Shown piece by piece: positions 26,422 to 36,029 of a stretch of DNA of 64,000 bases. Below the pieces are notes generated by a model. The model saw nothing but the letters and a program-made list of their open reading frames with translations. It had not been told where the DNA came from and searched no databases. Position 1 is the stretch's first letter, and each line of letters opens with the position of its first letter. The stretch spans positions 477,151 to 541,150 of the forward strand of contig NZ_NRIR01000002.1 of NCBI RefSeq assembly GCF_002282855.1, read 5' to 3'. Position numbers and translations under genes: made by a program. The stretch is from Paraferrimonas sedimenticola. GTDB lineage: Bacteria > Pseudomonadota > Gammaproteobacteria > Enterobacterales > Shewanellaceae.

Positions 26422-28884
26422 ATGAAGGTGGTGAAATTTGGAGGAACCTCGCTGGCGGGATGGCCGCAGTTTGAGCGAGTGGCAAACATTTTGCGCGATG
26501 AGGCGCAGAATACCTCCTTGGCCGTGGTGCTATCTGCCCCTGCCGGCGTGACCAACCATTTGATTAAGGCGTTGCAACTGGCAGAGCAGGGCAGCGACCC
26601 GCAGGCGTCATTGGTCGCCGTTGAGCAAACCTTCACCGGAATTGCGCAAGCGGCTGGAGTGGTGCTGACTCAGTCGGCTCGAGAGCGCTTTCAGATAGCG
26701 CTGGCGGCGCAAGTGGCTCGCTGGCAACAGTGTCTGCACGGCTGTCAGCTGCTCAAGCAATGTCCGCAGAGCATTTACGCCGAATTTGTTGGTGCCGGTG
26801 AGTATTTGTCGGTGGCGCTGATGACCGCCTTACTGCAACAGACCGGCCTATCGGCTCAATCCCTGGACCCGTGCAACGTGCTGCGCGCCGAAGGCGAGCG
26901 CTTAGAGGCGGGAGTAGACATTCCTGCTAGCCAACAAGCCCTGTCTCAAGTCCAATGGGCGCAAGCGCGAGTTTGGCTGATGCCCGGCTTTAGCGCCGCC
27001 AATAGCGATGGTGAGCGAGTGTTGCTCGGGCGCAATGGCAGTGATTATTCCGCGGCCGCGCTAGCCGCTTGTATTGGGGCTAGCCGCTGCGAGATATGGA
27101 CCGATGTGGATGGGGTGTTTAACTGTGATCCACGCCTTGTGGAAAACGCCCAGCTAATGCCGCGCTTGAGCTATCAAGAAGCGATGGAGCTGTCTTACTT
27201 TGGCGCCAAGGTGCTACATCCAAAAACCATAGCGCCCATCGCTCAGTACCATATTCCCTGTGTGATTAAGAATACCCAAAACCCCAAAGGCGAGGGCTCT
27301 TTGGTGTCCGCCAGCGGTGATCCGAGCCAACGGGTTAAGGCTATTTCTCACCTTGAGCAAGTGACCATGGTGGAGGTTTGTGGCCCTGGCCTTAAGGGCA
27401 TGGTGGGTATGGCCTCTCGAGTGTTTGGCGCCATCTCTCGCGCCGGGATTTCTGTGAGTCTGATTACTCAAAGCTCGAGTGAGTACTCTGTGAGTTTTTG
27501 TGTGGCCGATGAGCAAGCAGTTGCCGCCAAACAGGCCTTGTCAGCGGAATTCGAATTGGAGCTGGCCAGCGAACTACTAGAGCCGGTGCGTTTGATGTCC
27601 AACTTGGCGATTGTGTCTATCGTCGGCGATGGCATGCGCACTTACAAAGGGGTAGCGGCGCGATTCATTGGAGCCATCTCGCAAGCAGGCGCCAATATTG
27701 TTGCCATGGCGCAGGGCTCCTCTGAGCGCTCGATTTCTGTGGTGGTGGGCTCGCATCGAGTCAATGCAGCGGTACAAGCTTGCCATCAGGCCTTCTTTGA
27801 CCAGCGATTGACCCTAGACGTGATTCTGGTGGGATGCGGTCACGTGGGTGGCGAGTTCTTGCAGCAAATGCAAAAGACCCAAGGGTTATTGCAGCAACAG
27901 CAGATCGGCGTGCGCTTGGTGGGGATCGCGAACTCGCGTCAAATGCTGCGTCGTGCCAACGGCATAGCGCCAGCGCAAGCGCTTGAGGTACTCGAGCAGC
28001 AAGGAATCACCAGTGATGTGAGTCAGCTGTTGGACTGGGTGCGCGAGCAAACGCTACACAACCCAGTGTTAGTGGATTGTACTAGCAGCGACTCGGTGGC
28101 CAGCGCTTACCCGCAATGGTTGGCCGCTGGTGTGCACGTGGTGACCCCAAACAAAAAGTCCAACACTCAATCCATGGCCTTCTATCACGAGCTACGCCAA
28201 GCCGCCATGGCGCAGCGCCGCTTGTTCCTCTATGAGACCACTGTGGGTGCTGGCTTGCCTGTCATCGACAACCTCAAAAAACTCTTGGCGGCAGGGGATC
28301 AATTGCGCGGTTTCGAAGGTATTCTGTCGGGGTCTTTGAGTTACATTTTTGGCCAGCTACAAGCGGGCATGAGTTTGTCCCAAGCCACCGCCATTGCTCG
28401 TGAGAAGTGTTTTACTGAGCCGGATCCGCGCGATGACTTAAGCGGCATGGACGTGGCGCGTAAAGTATTGATTTTGGCTCGGGAAGCTGGGCTTGAGTTG
28501 GAACTCGATGACATTGAAGTAGAAGGCGTACTGCCTGCGGACTTTGACGCCAGTGGCTCGGTCGACGAGTTTATGCAGCGCTTGCCAGAGCTCGATGACT
28601 GGATGGCGCAGAAAATCTCAGCAGCGGCCAGTGAGGGCAAGGTCCTCAAATACGTCGGGCGTATTGAGGGAGGCCAGTGTCGCGTGTCCATTGAAGCGGT
28701 TGGCGCTGAGCATCCGCTCTACAGTGTGGACGAGGGCGAGAATGCGTTGGCGTTTTACTCCAACTATTATCAGCCGCTGCCATTTGTGTTGCGCGGTTAT
28801 GGCGCTGGGACTCAAGTGACCGCGGCGGGCGTATACGCGGATTTATTGAGAACCTTGAATTGGCAGCGTGAGGTATCGCTATGA
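26422..28884 (+). CDS. thrA: Aspartate kinase I / homoserine dehydrogenase I
   Basis: The 820-residue bifunctional enzyme carries out the first and third steps from aspartate to threonine. The kinase domain is N-terminal (KFGGTS at 5-10, about 1-290). Two ACT-type regulatory segments occupy about 310-460 ([20 protein letters not shown] and the region around IVSIVGDGM). The dehydrogenase domain begins near 465 with [10 protein letters not shown] as its nucleotide-binding motif. Threonine feedback inhibition is expected from the ACT region. The stop overlaps the thrB start by four bases. Confidence 0.98.
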   Translation: MKVVKFGGTSLAGWPQFERVANILRDEAQNTSLAVVLSAPAGVTNHLIKALQLAEQGSDPQASLVAVEQTFTGIAQAAGVVLTQSARERFQIALAAQVARWQQCLHGCQLLKQCPQSIYAEFVGAGEYLSVALMTALLQQTGLSAQSLDPCNVLRAEGERLEAGVDIPASQQALSQVQWAQARVWLMPGFSAANSDGERVLLGRNGSDYSAAALAACIGASRCEIWTDVDGVFNCDPRLVENAQLMPRLSYQEAMELSYFGAKVLHPKTIAPIAQYHIPCVIKNTQNPKGEGSLVSASGDPSQRVKAISHLEQVTMVEVCGPGLKGMVGMASRVFGAISRAGISVSLITQSSSEYSVSFCVADEQAVAAKQALSAEFELELASELLEPVRLMSNLAIVSIVGDGMRTYKGVAARFIGAISQAGANIVAMAQGSSERSISVVVGSHRVNAAVQACHQAFFDQRLTLDVILVGCGHVGGEFLQQMQKTQGLLQQQQIGVRLVGIANSRQMLRRANGIAPAQALEVLEQQGITSDVSQLLDWVREQTLHNPVLVDCTSSDSVASAYPQWLAAGVHVVTPNKKSNTQSMAFYHELRQAAMAQRRLFLYETTVGAGLPVIDNLKKLLAAGDQLRGFEGILSGSLSYIFGQLQAGMSLSQATAIAREKCFTEPDPRDDLSGMDVARKVLILAREAGLELELDDIEVEGVLPADFDASGSVDEFMQRLPELDDWMAQKISAAASEGKVLKYVGRIEGGQCRVSIEAVGAEHPLYSVDEGENALAFYSNYYQPLPFVLRGYGAGTQVTAAGVYADLLRTLNWQREVSL

Positions 28885-29855
28885 TCAATCGCGTTACCGC
28901 ATTTGCGCCTGCCTCCATGGGCAATGTTGGGGTTGGCTTTGACCTACTCGGAGCTGCGCTGGCACCAATCGATGGTTATCAGCTGGGGGATAAAGTCAGC
29001 GTTGAGCTGGCATCTGTCGGCTCGCCGCCATTACAACTGGAAGTGAAAGGCGAATGGGCCTCAGCCCTGCCAGGTGCGCCTGAACAAAACATTGTGTGGC
29101 AGTGCGCCGAAGCCTTTCTAGCTGCGGGCCTGGAACAGGGATGGCTCAAGCGTGCGCCGGCGTTAAAACTGGTGTTGTACAAACAACTGCCGGTTGGTAG
29201 CGGCTTGGGCTCTAGTGCGGCCTCTGTGGTCGCGGCCTTGTACGCGCTCAATGCCCTATTCGACGAGCCGCTGCGTCCGCAAGCCTTGTTGATGCTGATG
29301 GGTGAGCTAGAAGGACGGATCAGTGGTGCCGTGCACTACGACAACGTAGCGCCTAGCTACCTAGGTGGTCTGCAACTTATGGTCAGCGACAATGGTCAGG
29401 CGGAGTGTCGAGCTCTGCCGGTGTTCAGCGACTGGTATTGGCTGGTGGCCTATTCTGGTGTGAGCTTGTCCACTGCCAAAATGCGTGCCTTGCTCCCCGA
29501 GGCTTTCCCACTAAAAGACGTACTGGCCTATGGGCGTAATCTGTCGGCCTTTATTCACGCCAGTCATCAGGGCGATGAGCCTCTTGCCTTAGCGAAAATG
29601 CGCGATGTGATAGCCGAACCCTATCGAGCGGACGCCATTCCTGGGTTTGTTGACGCTCGCGCGGGTTTGACTGAGCTTGGGGTACCGGTGTGCGGAATCT
29701 CAGGCAGCGGACCGACCTTGTTCGCGGTTTGCCAATCCCTCGAGCAAGCCCAAGCTGGACTTGAGTACTTAAACCAAAATTATCTGCAATCTTCACAGGG
29801 CTTTGCCCATATTTGCCGCCTTGATGAGCGCGGCTGTCGTCTCGAGGTATGTTAA
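28881..29855 (+). CDS. thrB: Homoserine kinase
   Basis: The 324-residue GHMP-family kinase phosphorylates homoserine. The glycine- and serine-rich ATP loop [17 protein letters not shown] lies at about 103-119, and the C-terminal GHMP motif is [14 protein letters not shown] near 271. It overlaps thrA by four bases, and its TAA stop supplies the A of the thrC start, so thrABC are translationally coupled. Confidence 0.98.
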   Translation: MINRVTAFAPASMGNVGVGFDLLGAALAPIDGYQLGDKVSVELASVGSPPLQLEVKGEWASALPGAPEQNIVWQCAEAFLAAGLEQGWLKRAPALKLVLYKQLPVGSGLGSSAASVVAALYALNALFDEPLRPQALLMLMGELEGRISGAVHYDNVAPSYLGGLQLMVSDNGQAECRALPVFSDWYWLVAYSGVSLSTAKMRALLPEAFPLKDVLAYGRNLSAFIHASHQGDEPLALAKMRDVIAEPYRADAIPGFVDARAGLTELGVPVCGISGSGPTLFAVCQSLEQAQAGLEYLNQNYLQSSQGFAHICRLDERGCRLEVC

Positions 29856-31138
29856 TGGAACTCTTTAATCTAAGCGCGCCTGAAGAGGTAGTGAACTTTA
29901 AAACTGCTCTAGTTAAAGGTCTCGGCCGCAATCGCGGTTTGTACATGCCAGCAAAGGTGCCTGAGTTGGACGATGTAGAGTCCTTGCTGTCGCTTGGGTT
30001 TGTTGAGCGCAGCCAGAAAATCCTTGGTGCCTGGTTGGCAGACGAGTTGGGTCAGGAGCGTGTTGACCAACTGGTGAGCAAGGCGTTTGGCTTTGAGCTG
30101 CCGCTGATTAAGGTGGATGAGCAACGCCATTGTCTAGAGTTATTCCACGGGCCGACGCTTGCGTTTAAAGACTTTGGCGCACGCTTCATGGCGCAGTGCT
30201 TGTCCGCGCTGAATCCGGACCAGAAAATTACCATTCTTACCGCTACCTCTGGCGATACCGGTGCTGCGGTTGCCGACGCCTTTTATGGCTTAGACAATGT
30301 TGAAGTGGTAATTCTCTATCCCGACGGGCGTATCTCAGAGCTGCAGCGCCGCTTGTTCACTACTCTAGGTGGCAATATTCACACGCTGGCGGTGGATGGC
30401 GATTTTGACCAATGCCAGGATTTGGTCAAGCAAGCCTTTGAAGATAGCCAGCTACGCCAAGCGGTCAACCTGAATTCGGCCAACTCGATTAACATCAGTC
30501 GCTTGCTGGCGCAGGTGTGCTACTACTTTGAAGTGCTAGCGCAAGTGGAGCCGTCCCAGCGCGATTCCGTAGTGGTATCCGTGCCTAGCGGTAACTTTGG
30601 CAACCTGACGGCAGGTCTATTGGCAAAGGCCATGGGTTTGCCGGTAGCTAAATTCATTGCAGCCACCAACGCCAACGACACTGTGCCGCGTTTTTGGAAT
30701 CAGGGTGAGTGGCAGGTCAATCCCACTCAATCCACCGAATCCAATGCCATGGACGTATCCGACCCAAGTAATTGGCCCAGAGCTGAATTTCTATTGCGCG
30801 AGCACTTGAGTCAGGAGCTAGTTGAAGCGGTGGCGGTGAGTGAGGATGAGACTCAAGCGAGTTTGCAGCAATTACATCAGCAAGGCTATGTCAGTGAGCC
30901 CCACGCGGCGGTAGCAGCTCATGCCTTGGCGAATAAGTTACAACCCAATCAACTTGGGGTGTTCTTGGGTACGGCCCACCCGGCCAAGTTCCAAAGCAGT
31001 GTTGAGCGCAGCTTGAATATCCAACTGGAATTACCGGCGGCACTCGCGGCTGTGGCCGATAAAACCTGTCTGGCCCAATCCTTGGCACCAGACTATCAAG
31101 CACTGCGCCAGTGGATGTTGGCACAGCTCAAAGGTTAA
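29855..31138 (+). CDS. thrC: Threonine synthase
   Basis: ThrC (427 residues) converts phosphohomoserine to threonine with pyridoxal phosphate. The PLP lysine is Lys105 in GPTLAFKDFGARF, and TATSGDTGAAVADAF and SVPSGNFGNLTAG are the phosphate-binding loops. I start at ATG 29855, which overlaps the thrB stop by one base, has GAGG upstream and gives MELFNL, matching the family. ATG 29849 would add two residues. The 3' end overlaps the converging ung gene by four bases. Confidence 0.98.
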   Translation: MELFNLSAPEEVVNFKTALVKGLGRNRGLYMPAKVPELDDVESLLSLGFVERSQKILGAWLADELGQERVDQLVSKAFGFELPLIKVDEQRHCLELFHGPTLAFKDFGARFMAQCLSALNPDQKITILTATSGDTGAAVADAFYGLDNVEVVILYPDGRISELQRRLFTTLGGNIHTLAVDGDFDQCQDLVKQAFEDSQLRQAVNLNSANSINISRLLAQVCYYFEVLAQVEPSQRDSVVVSVPSGNFGNLTAGLLAKAMGLPVAKFIAATNANDTVPRFWNQGEWQVNPTQSTESNAMDVSDPSNWPRAEFLLREHLSQELVEAVAVSEDETQASLQQLHQQGYVSEPHAAVAAHALANKLQPNQLGVFLGTAHPAKFQSSVERSLNIQLELPAALAAVADKTCLAQSLAPDYQALRQWMLAQLKG

Positions 31139-31884
31139 ATCAGGCTGTACTGGCTGGGCTCGGGCAACCACTCGATTGGGGCTTGGTCTTGAGCTTTCAA
31201 CCAGTCGTTGGTCTGAGTGAAGCAGTTGCTGCCTAAAAACGCCGGCGCCTCTTTGGAGGGGCGCCTGGCGCCAAGCGGACTAGGATGAGTGGTAGCGATC
31301 ACCTTGTGCTTGCTTTGGTCTATGTCCTTACACAATTTCTGCGCAAACGCCCCCCAAGCTAAGAACACTATCCCGTCTCTCTCTTGATTAAGGTATTCAA
31401 GGGTCGCCTGAGTAAACGCCAACCATCCCAGCTTTAAATGGCTGCCCGCTTGCGCTTCTGCCACGGTTAAGCTGGCGTTGAGCAAGAACACCCCTTGCTC
31501 GGCCCAGTGGCTGAGATCGCCGTGAGCGGGTCGCTCGCCACCAAACTCGGCTTCCAGCTGCTTGTATATGTTGTTTAACGACGGTGGCACTTTTACCCCT
31601 TGTGGCACGCTAAAGGACAAGCCCATGGCTTGGCCTGGATGCATGTATGGGTCTTGGCCAATGATCACCACCTTTACCTTTGCCAACTTGGTCAAAGCGA
31701 ATGCGTTAAGCCACAGCGGTGGCGGCGGCAAAATATTCTCGCCTTGCAGGTGGCGCTCTTCTAGCGCGCTCAGTAGACGTTGAAAAGGCTGGCTTTGCCA
31801 TTGGGATTCGAGAAACTCGTTCCAGTCGTTGTTGGGAATATGTTGGCGGGCAAGCTGGCTAAGCGGCATGGGCTGATCTCGCAA
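31135..31884 (-). CDS. ung: Uracil-DNA glycosylase, family 1
   Basis: The 249-residue enzyme removes uracil from DNA as the first step of base excision repair. The water-activating motif reads GQDPYMHPGQAMGLSFSV (76-93), with the catalytic Asp78. The second motif is HPSPLGARR near 205. The usual sequence after GQDPY is HGPGQAHGL, so the conserved His after Tyr is Met here and the neighbouring residues differ too. Length and remaining motifs are normal. The 3' end overlaps thrC by four bases on the opposite strand. Confidence 0.95.
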   Translation of the reverse strand: MRDQPMPLSQLARQHIPNNDWNEFLESQWQSQPFQRLLSALEERHLQGENILPPPPLWLNAFALTKLAKVKVVIIGQDPYMHPGQAMGLSFSVPQGVKVPPSLNNIYKQLEAEFGGERPAHGDLSHWAEQGVFLLNASLTVAEAQAGSHLKLGWLAFTQATLEYLNQERDGIVFLAWGAFAQKLCKDIDQSKHKVIATTHPSPLGARRPSKEAPAFLGSNCFTQTNDWLKAQDQAPIEWLPEPSQYSLI

Positions 31885-31999
31885 AATTGAAGAGTAAACA
31901 CGGCCGAAAACTGATCTGAATCAAGTTTGGGCTAACTATTCGGCGGTGCAGAACCGGCATCAACTATAGTGGCTAATACGAACGAAAAAGGAGAACCTT

Positions 32000-32557
32000 A
32001 TGCTGACACGATTACGCCAAGATCACCACAACATCGGCATGTTGCTGGGCGTGTTGGAAGACAAAGCGTACAAGTTGAAGCGCAATCAGAAGGTCAACTT
32101 TTCGCTCATTAGCGACATTATTGAATACATGCAGCAGTACACGGATCGCTGTCACCACCCGGTGGAAGATACTCTGTATGGTCATTATTGCCAGCAGTTC
32201 GGCAATCAGGAAGATTTAGAGCGGCTGACGGTTGAGCATGAGCGTTTAGCTCAAGCCAACGAAATGCTATCTCACTCTATCACTATGGTATTGAGTGACT
32301 TGATGGTGCCGATGCCTCAATTGATTGAGGAAATTGAGCGCTATGTGACTCTACAGCAGGCTCACCTGCAGTACGAAGAGCAACATATCTTCCCGCAAAT
32401 TGAGCAAAAGTTTGTCGAATCTGATTGGCGCAAAGTCGAAACTGAACTCACGCCCCTGTTCATTCAAGATCCACTGTTCTCGGAAGAGGGTGCCGCAGAG
32501 TTTCGCGCGTTAAAGCAATACATAAACGACGAGACCTATGCAGAAGTCGCGCCTTAG
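32000..32557 (+). CDS. Hemerythrin (HHE) domain protein
   Basis: The 185-residue helical protein carries a hemerythrin-type histidine pattern: RQDHHNIG (about 6-13), RCHHPVEDTLYGHY (about 50-63), TVEHERL near 77 and QAHLQYEEQHIFP near 117-129. These His and Glu residues could bind a di-iron centre, as in proteins linked to oxygen or nitric oxide sensing and repair of iron-sulfur centres. Nothing in the neighbourhood fixes the role. ATG 32000 follows AAAGGAGAACCTT. It is divergent from ung and ends at a strong terminator. Confidence 0.88.
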   Translation: MLTRLRQDHHNIGMLLGVLEDKAYKLKRNQKVNFSLISDIIEYMQQYTDRCHHPVEDTLYGHYCQQFGNQEDLERLTVEHERLAQANEMLSHSITMVLSDLMVPMPQLIEEIERYVTLQQAHLQYEEQHIFPQIEQKFVESDWRKVETELTPLFIQDPLFSEEGAAEFRALKQYINDETYAEVAP

Positions 32558-32591
32558 TTGCTAGGCCTTAACACTCAGCACGCAGACACAA

Positions 32592-32616
32592 AAAAAGCGC
32601 CTAACAGGCGCTTTTT
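32592..32616. terminator. Bidirectional terminator between the hemerythrin and DUF3545 genes
   Basis: AAAAAGCGCCT and AGGCGCTTTTT form a perfect 11-base stem with a three-base loop. Confidence 0.92.
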
Positions 32617-32641
32617 GTATACTCGGCAAGGAGTCGAAGAG

Positions 32642-32827
32642 TTATAAGCCTAAACTTTCTAGGTCGTATGCCAGACCTGGCTCAAGCTCTTGTAATTCTT
32701 TCATTAGGCGATGCTTTTCCTTAAGCAATTCAATCTCCCGGAACTTGCGTTTCTTGTTTGAGCTGCGCGAGCGTGTTGGCTTTTCAACCACTTCCCCAAT
32801 AGCGTTACCAAAATCCAAACGATCCAT
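32642..32827 (-). CDS. DUF3545 family small basic protein
   Basis: The 61-residue product is charged and probably cytosolic. The basic stretch EKPTRSRSSNKKRKFREIE (about 15-33) and the helix EKHRLMKELQELE match the DUF3545 family, found in Vibrio and Shewanella relatives, as I remember it. Function unknown. ATG 32827 follows AGGAGGCCGCC. It is a single gene ending at the shared terminator. Confidence 0.8.
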   Translation of the reverse strand: MDRLDFGNAIGEVVEKPTRSRSSNKKRKFREIELLKEKHRLMKELQELEPGLAYDLESLGL

Positions 32828-32983
32828 GGCGGCCTCCTGTGCCTTTCTTAGTGTTATGACTTGTTAATATCACAGCCTAAAAAGCGCATGCAACCATTTT
32901 GTTAAGTCTGTGTTAAATATTTATGCAAAAAACAGGACTAATTGATCGTTTAAAATTTGGCCTAACTGCTTGTCACAAAAAGA

Positions 32984-33007
32984 AATGCCGGCATAGCTGC
33001 CGGCATT
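32984..33007 (-). terminator. Intrinsic terminator of pgi
   Basis: AATGCCGGCA and TGCCGGCATT form a perfect ten-base stem with a four-base loop. On the minus strand it is followed by TCTTTTTGTG, so it serves pgi, which ends 28 bases earlier. Confidence 0.85.
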
Positions 33008-33035
33008 AAATGAACAAAATTCGTTTGCTTATTTT

Positions 33036-34691
33036 TTAACCAAGTGTTTGAGGCTTGGCTTGGCGAAAGCTATTCACTAGGTACTCGGTAGAAGCGTCTA
33101 GTTCGACTTCTGCGTGAGTGTCGCGAATCGCACTTAACACAGAGTTGCCCAATTGCTTACCTAGCTCCACGCCCCATTGGTCAAAGGAGTTGAGTTCCCA
33201 CACTACCCCTTGAACAAAGGTTCTGTGCTCGTACAGGGCGATTAGCGCGCCTAGGGTGTACGGAGTCACCCGCTCCATCAGAATCGTATTTGACGGTTTG
33301 TTACCCGGCATGACCTTGTGCTTAGCCAATAAGCTAAGCTGCTCTGGCGAGTGCTGGCTACCTGCTAGTTCCGCTTGTGCTTCAGCAAGGGTTTTACCTT
33401 GCATCAGCGCCTGAGTTTGACCAAAGCAGTTGGACGCCAGCATATCGTGGTGCTCACCGATAGGATTGTGGCTCTTAAGCGGCATGATAAAGTCCGCAGG
33501 GATCACTCGAGTGCCTTGGTGCAGCAGTTGGTGATAGGCGTGCTGACCATTGGTGCCTTCGCCCCCCCAAATTACAGGCCCAGTGTGGTAATCCACAAGC
33601 TCGCCGCTGCGAGTGACGTTTTTACCGTTGCTCTCCATGTCGAGTTGCTGCAGATAGCCAGGCAGCGCGCGCAGGTAATGGTCGTAGCTCAGAATCACGT
33701 GGGCGTGCGAGTCGAAGAAGTTGGCGTACCAAACCCCCAGCATGGCCATCAGCACTGGCATGTTTTGCTCAATCGGAGCTTCCATGAAGTGAGTGTCCAT
33801 GGCTTCAGCACCTTTGAGTATCTCTTCAAAGCGCTCAAAACCAATCAGCAGTGCAATTGGCATCCCAATCGCTGACCACATGGAGTAGCGACCGCCAACC
33901 CAATCCCACATTGGGAACAGGTTATTCTCGTCAATACCGAACTCAGTGGCGGCTTTGATGTTTGAGGTCACGGCAACAAAGTGCTTGGCTACGTCTTGCT
34001 TACCAGCGCCAGACTCGTAGAACCAAGCGCGCGCACTAAGTGTGTTAGCCAGCGTCTCTTGAGTACCAAAGGACTTAGAGCTGGTGACAAACAAGGTGGT
34101 CTCAGGGTCTAAGCCTTTTAGCTTATCGGCAATGGCAGTGCCATCGACGTTAGCCACATAGTGCACTGACAAGCTTTCGTGCCAATAGGGCTTAAGCGAC
34201 TCGGACGCCATTTTAGGGCCCAAGAATGAACCACCAATACCTATGCTAACCACGTCGGTGATGGCTTTTCCGGTATAACCGTGCCACTGGCCCGCGCGAA
34301 CTTGCTCGACAAAGTCGCGCATTTTCTCAAGTGAAGCTTGAACCGCTTCAATCTTGTCAGCTTGTGGCTGCCAGGCCGAGTCGCTTGGGTTAGCGCGCAA
34401 CGCAGTGTGTAACACTGCGCGCTGCTCGGTGTTGTTAATGGTCTCGCCGCTGAACATGGCCACGCGCAGCTTATTCAGGCCCTGTTGTTTGGCCAAATCC
34501 ATCAGCAAAGACAGGGTTTCGTCGTTGGCGCGGTTTTTGGAGTAGTCCAAGGTCAAGCCAGCGGCGCTTAGGCGCATGCGCTCGGCGCGCTGTGGGTCGG
34601 CTTTAAACCAATCGCGCATGTGTTGTGGCGCGATGGACTTTTGATGTTGCTCTAGGGCGGCCCAAGCCGCCGATTGGGTAAGTTGCGACAT
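33036..34691 (-). CDS. pgi: Glucose-6-phosphate isomerase
   Basis: The 551-residue product has normal Pgi length. Signature segments are [49 protein letters not shown] and, near the C terminus, the stretch around [22 protein letters not shown]. It interconverts glucose 6-phosphate and fructose 6-phosphate. It follows tal after 21 bases on the same strand, so sugar-phosphate enzymes of glycolysis and the pentose phosphate pathway share a transcript here. Confidence 0.98.
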   Translation of the reverse strand: MSQLTQSAAWAALEQHQKSIAPQHMRDWFKADPQRAERMRLSAAGLTLDYSKNRANDETLSLLMDLAKQQGLNKLRVAMFSGETINNTEQRAVLHTALRANPSDSAWQPQADKIEAVQASLEKMRDFVEQVRAGQWHGYTGKAITDVVSIGIGGSFLGPKMASESLKPYWHESLSVHYVANVDGTAIADKLKGLDPETTLFVTSSKSFGTQETLANTLSARAWFYESGAGKQDVAKHFVAVTSNIKAATEFGIDENNLFPMWDWVGGRYSMWSAIGMPIALLIGFERFEEILKGAEAMDTHFMEAPIEQNMPVLMAMLGVWYANFFDSHAHVILSYDHYLRALPGYLQQLDMESNGKNVTRSGELVDYHTGPVIWGGEGTNGQHAYHQLLHQGTRVIPADFIMPLKSHNPIGEHHDMLASNCFGQTQALMQGKTLAEAQAELAGSQHSPEQLSLLAKHKVMPGNKPSNTILMERVTPYTLGALIALYEHRTFVQGVVWELNSFDQWGVELGKQLGNSVLSAIRDTHAEVELDASTEYLVNSFRQAKPQTLG

Positions 34692-34712
34692 AATCTTGAT
34701 TCGTTCTAAAGC

Positions 34713-35666
34713 TTAGTTAATGAAGTCGCTAAGCAGCGTTTCTAGCTTGCCCTGGTCAACAGCAAAGTTGCGAATGCCTTCGGCCAACTTCTCAACCGCC
34801 ATCGGATCTTGGTTGTGCTCCCAGTAGAACTCGCTTTCGGTCAGCGGGGCAGGGGCTGGTTGTGGCTGCACATCTGAGTGTAGTTTACGGGCCACTGGCC
34901 AATCGGCATCGGCTAGCTCTTGCAGTAGGCCTGGGCCAATGGTCAGGCGATCGCAGCCTGCCAGTTCGAGAATTTCGCCAGTGTTGCGGAAGCTGGCACC
35001 CATGACTACTGTCTGGTAGCCGTGTTGCTTGTAGTAGTTGTAGATCTTAGTGACAGAAACCACACCTGGATCGGTTTCGCTACTGTAATCCTGACCTGTG
35101 TCTTTCTTGTACCAGTCCAGAATACGACCCACGAACGGCGAGATTAGGAAGACTTTGGCCTCGGCACAAGCGCGCGCTTGGGCAAAGCTAAACAATAGGG
35201 TCAGGTTGCACTGAATGCCTTCTTTCTCGAGTTGCTCGGCGGCTTTGATGCCTTGCCAGGTTGAGGCCAGTTTGATCAGAACTCGGTCTTTGCCAATACC
35301 GGCATCTTGGTACAGTTCAATCAAACGACGCGCCTTGGCAATCGAGGCTTGAGTGTCGTAGGACAAGCGGGCGTCAACTTCGGTAGAGATACGCCCAGGA
35401 ATCAGTTTCAAAATCTCAACGCCAATCTCGACACTCAGCTTGTCCATGGTGTCTTCAATGATTTGCTGTGGCTGGGACGATTGTACTTTGGCCCAGGCAA
35501 CAGCCTTTTCGATCAGCGGGCGGTACTCAGGAATTTGGGCAGCTTTTAGAATCAGGGAAGGGTTGGTGGTGGCGTCTTCTGGGCGGTATTGGGCAATGGC
35601 GTCAATATCGCCGGTATCGGCCACAATGGTGGTCAGCTGTTTGAGCTGTTCTAAGCTGCTGCTCAT
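34713..35666 (-). CDS. tal: Transaldolase
   Basis: The 317-residue enzyme of the non-oxidative pentose phosphate pathway transfers a dihydroxyacetone unit. The Schiff-base lysine is Lys132 in [13 protein letters not shown] and the acid/base Asp17 lies in VADTGD, the same numbers as in E. coli Tal[11 protein letters not shown] (31-40) is the other signature. It is upstream of pgi in what looks like a two-gene operon. Confidence 0.98.
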   Translation of the reverse strand: MSSSLEQLKQLTTIVADTGDIDAIAQYRPEDATTNPSLILKAAQIPEYRPLIEKAVAWAKVQSSQPQQIIEDTMDKLSVEIGVEILKLIPGRISTEVDARLSYDTQASIAKARRLIELYQDAGIGKDRVLIKLASTWQGIKAAEQLEKEGIQCNLTLLFSFAQARACAEAKVFLISPFVGRILDWYKKDTGQDYSSETDPGVVSVTKIYNYYKQHGYQTVVMGASFRNTGEILELAGCDRLTIGPGLLQELADADWPVARKLHSDVQPQPAPAPLTESEFYWEHNQDPMAVEKLAEGIRNFAVDQGKLETLLSDFIN

Positions 35667-36029
35667 CTTGAGTTCGTCCTTTGTCTGGGAATATCGAGTT
35701 ATTGGCTAATATTACAGGGGATTGCAGCCCTATTGGAACAAATAATGTACTTAACTTACCAAAAAAGCCTTCAACTGCTGGATATTGGCTCAAATAGGTG
35801 TTTTTTGTCGTAATGTTACAGATATCACTTCACGGTAATTAGGAAGCAAGCTTTGGGAATGTAACCAAGGGGTTAGCCATTGTTTGCCAGTCTGAACTCG
35901 GTCTCAAAAACCCTGTGCGTCAGCTCTGCTTTTTCGCGCTCAGTTAAAGGATGTTAGTTTAGTCCATGCTAAATTGCGCGCTGTTTGTCACTCGGGTTTT
36001 TGTCAAAAACCTAACAGCTAGGGGACCCT
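35667..36029. other. Intergenic region between divergent tal and the symporter gene
   Basis: This 363-base AT-rich stretch has no credible coding frame. It must hold the promoters of tal-pgi and of the symporter. TTAAAG (35944-35949) and TGCTAA, 17 bases further, form a weak promoter candidate for the symporter. A hairpin, GGTTTTT-GTC-AAAAACC (35995-36011), sits just before the symporter ribosome-binding site. No recognised operator or RNA element was seen. Confidence 0.6.
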
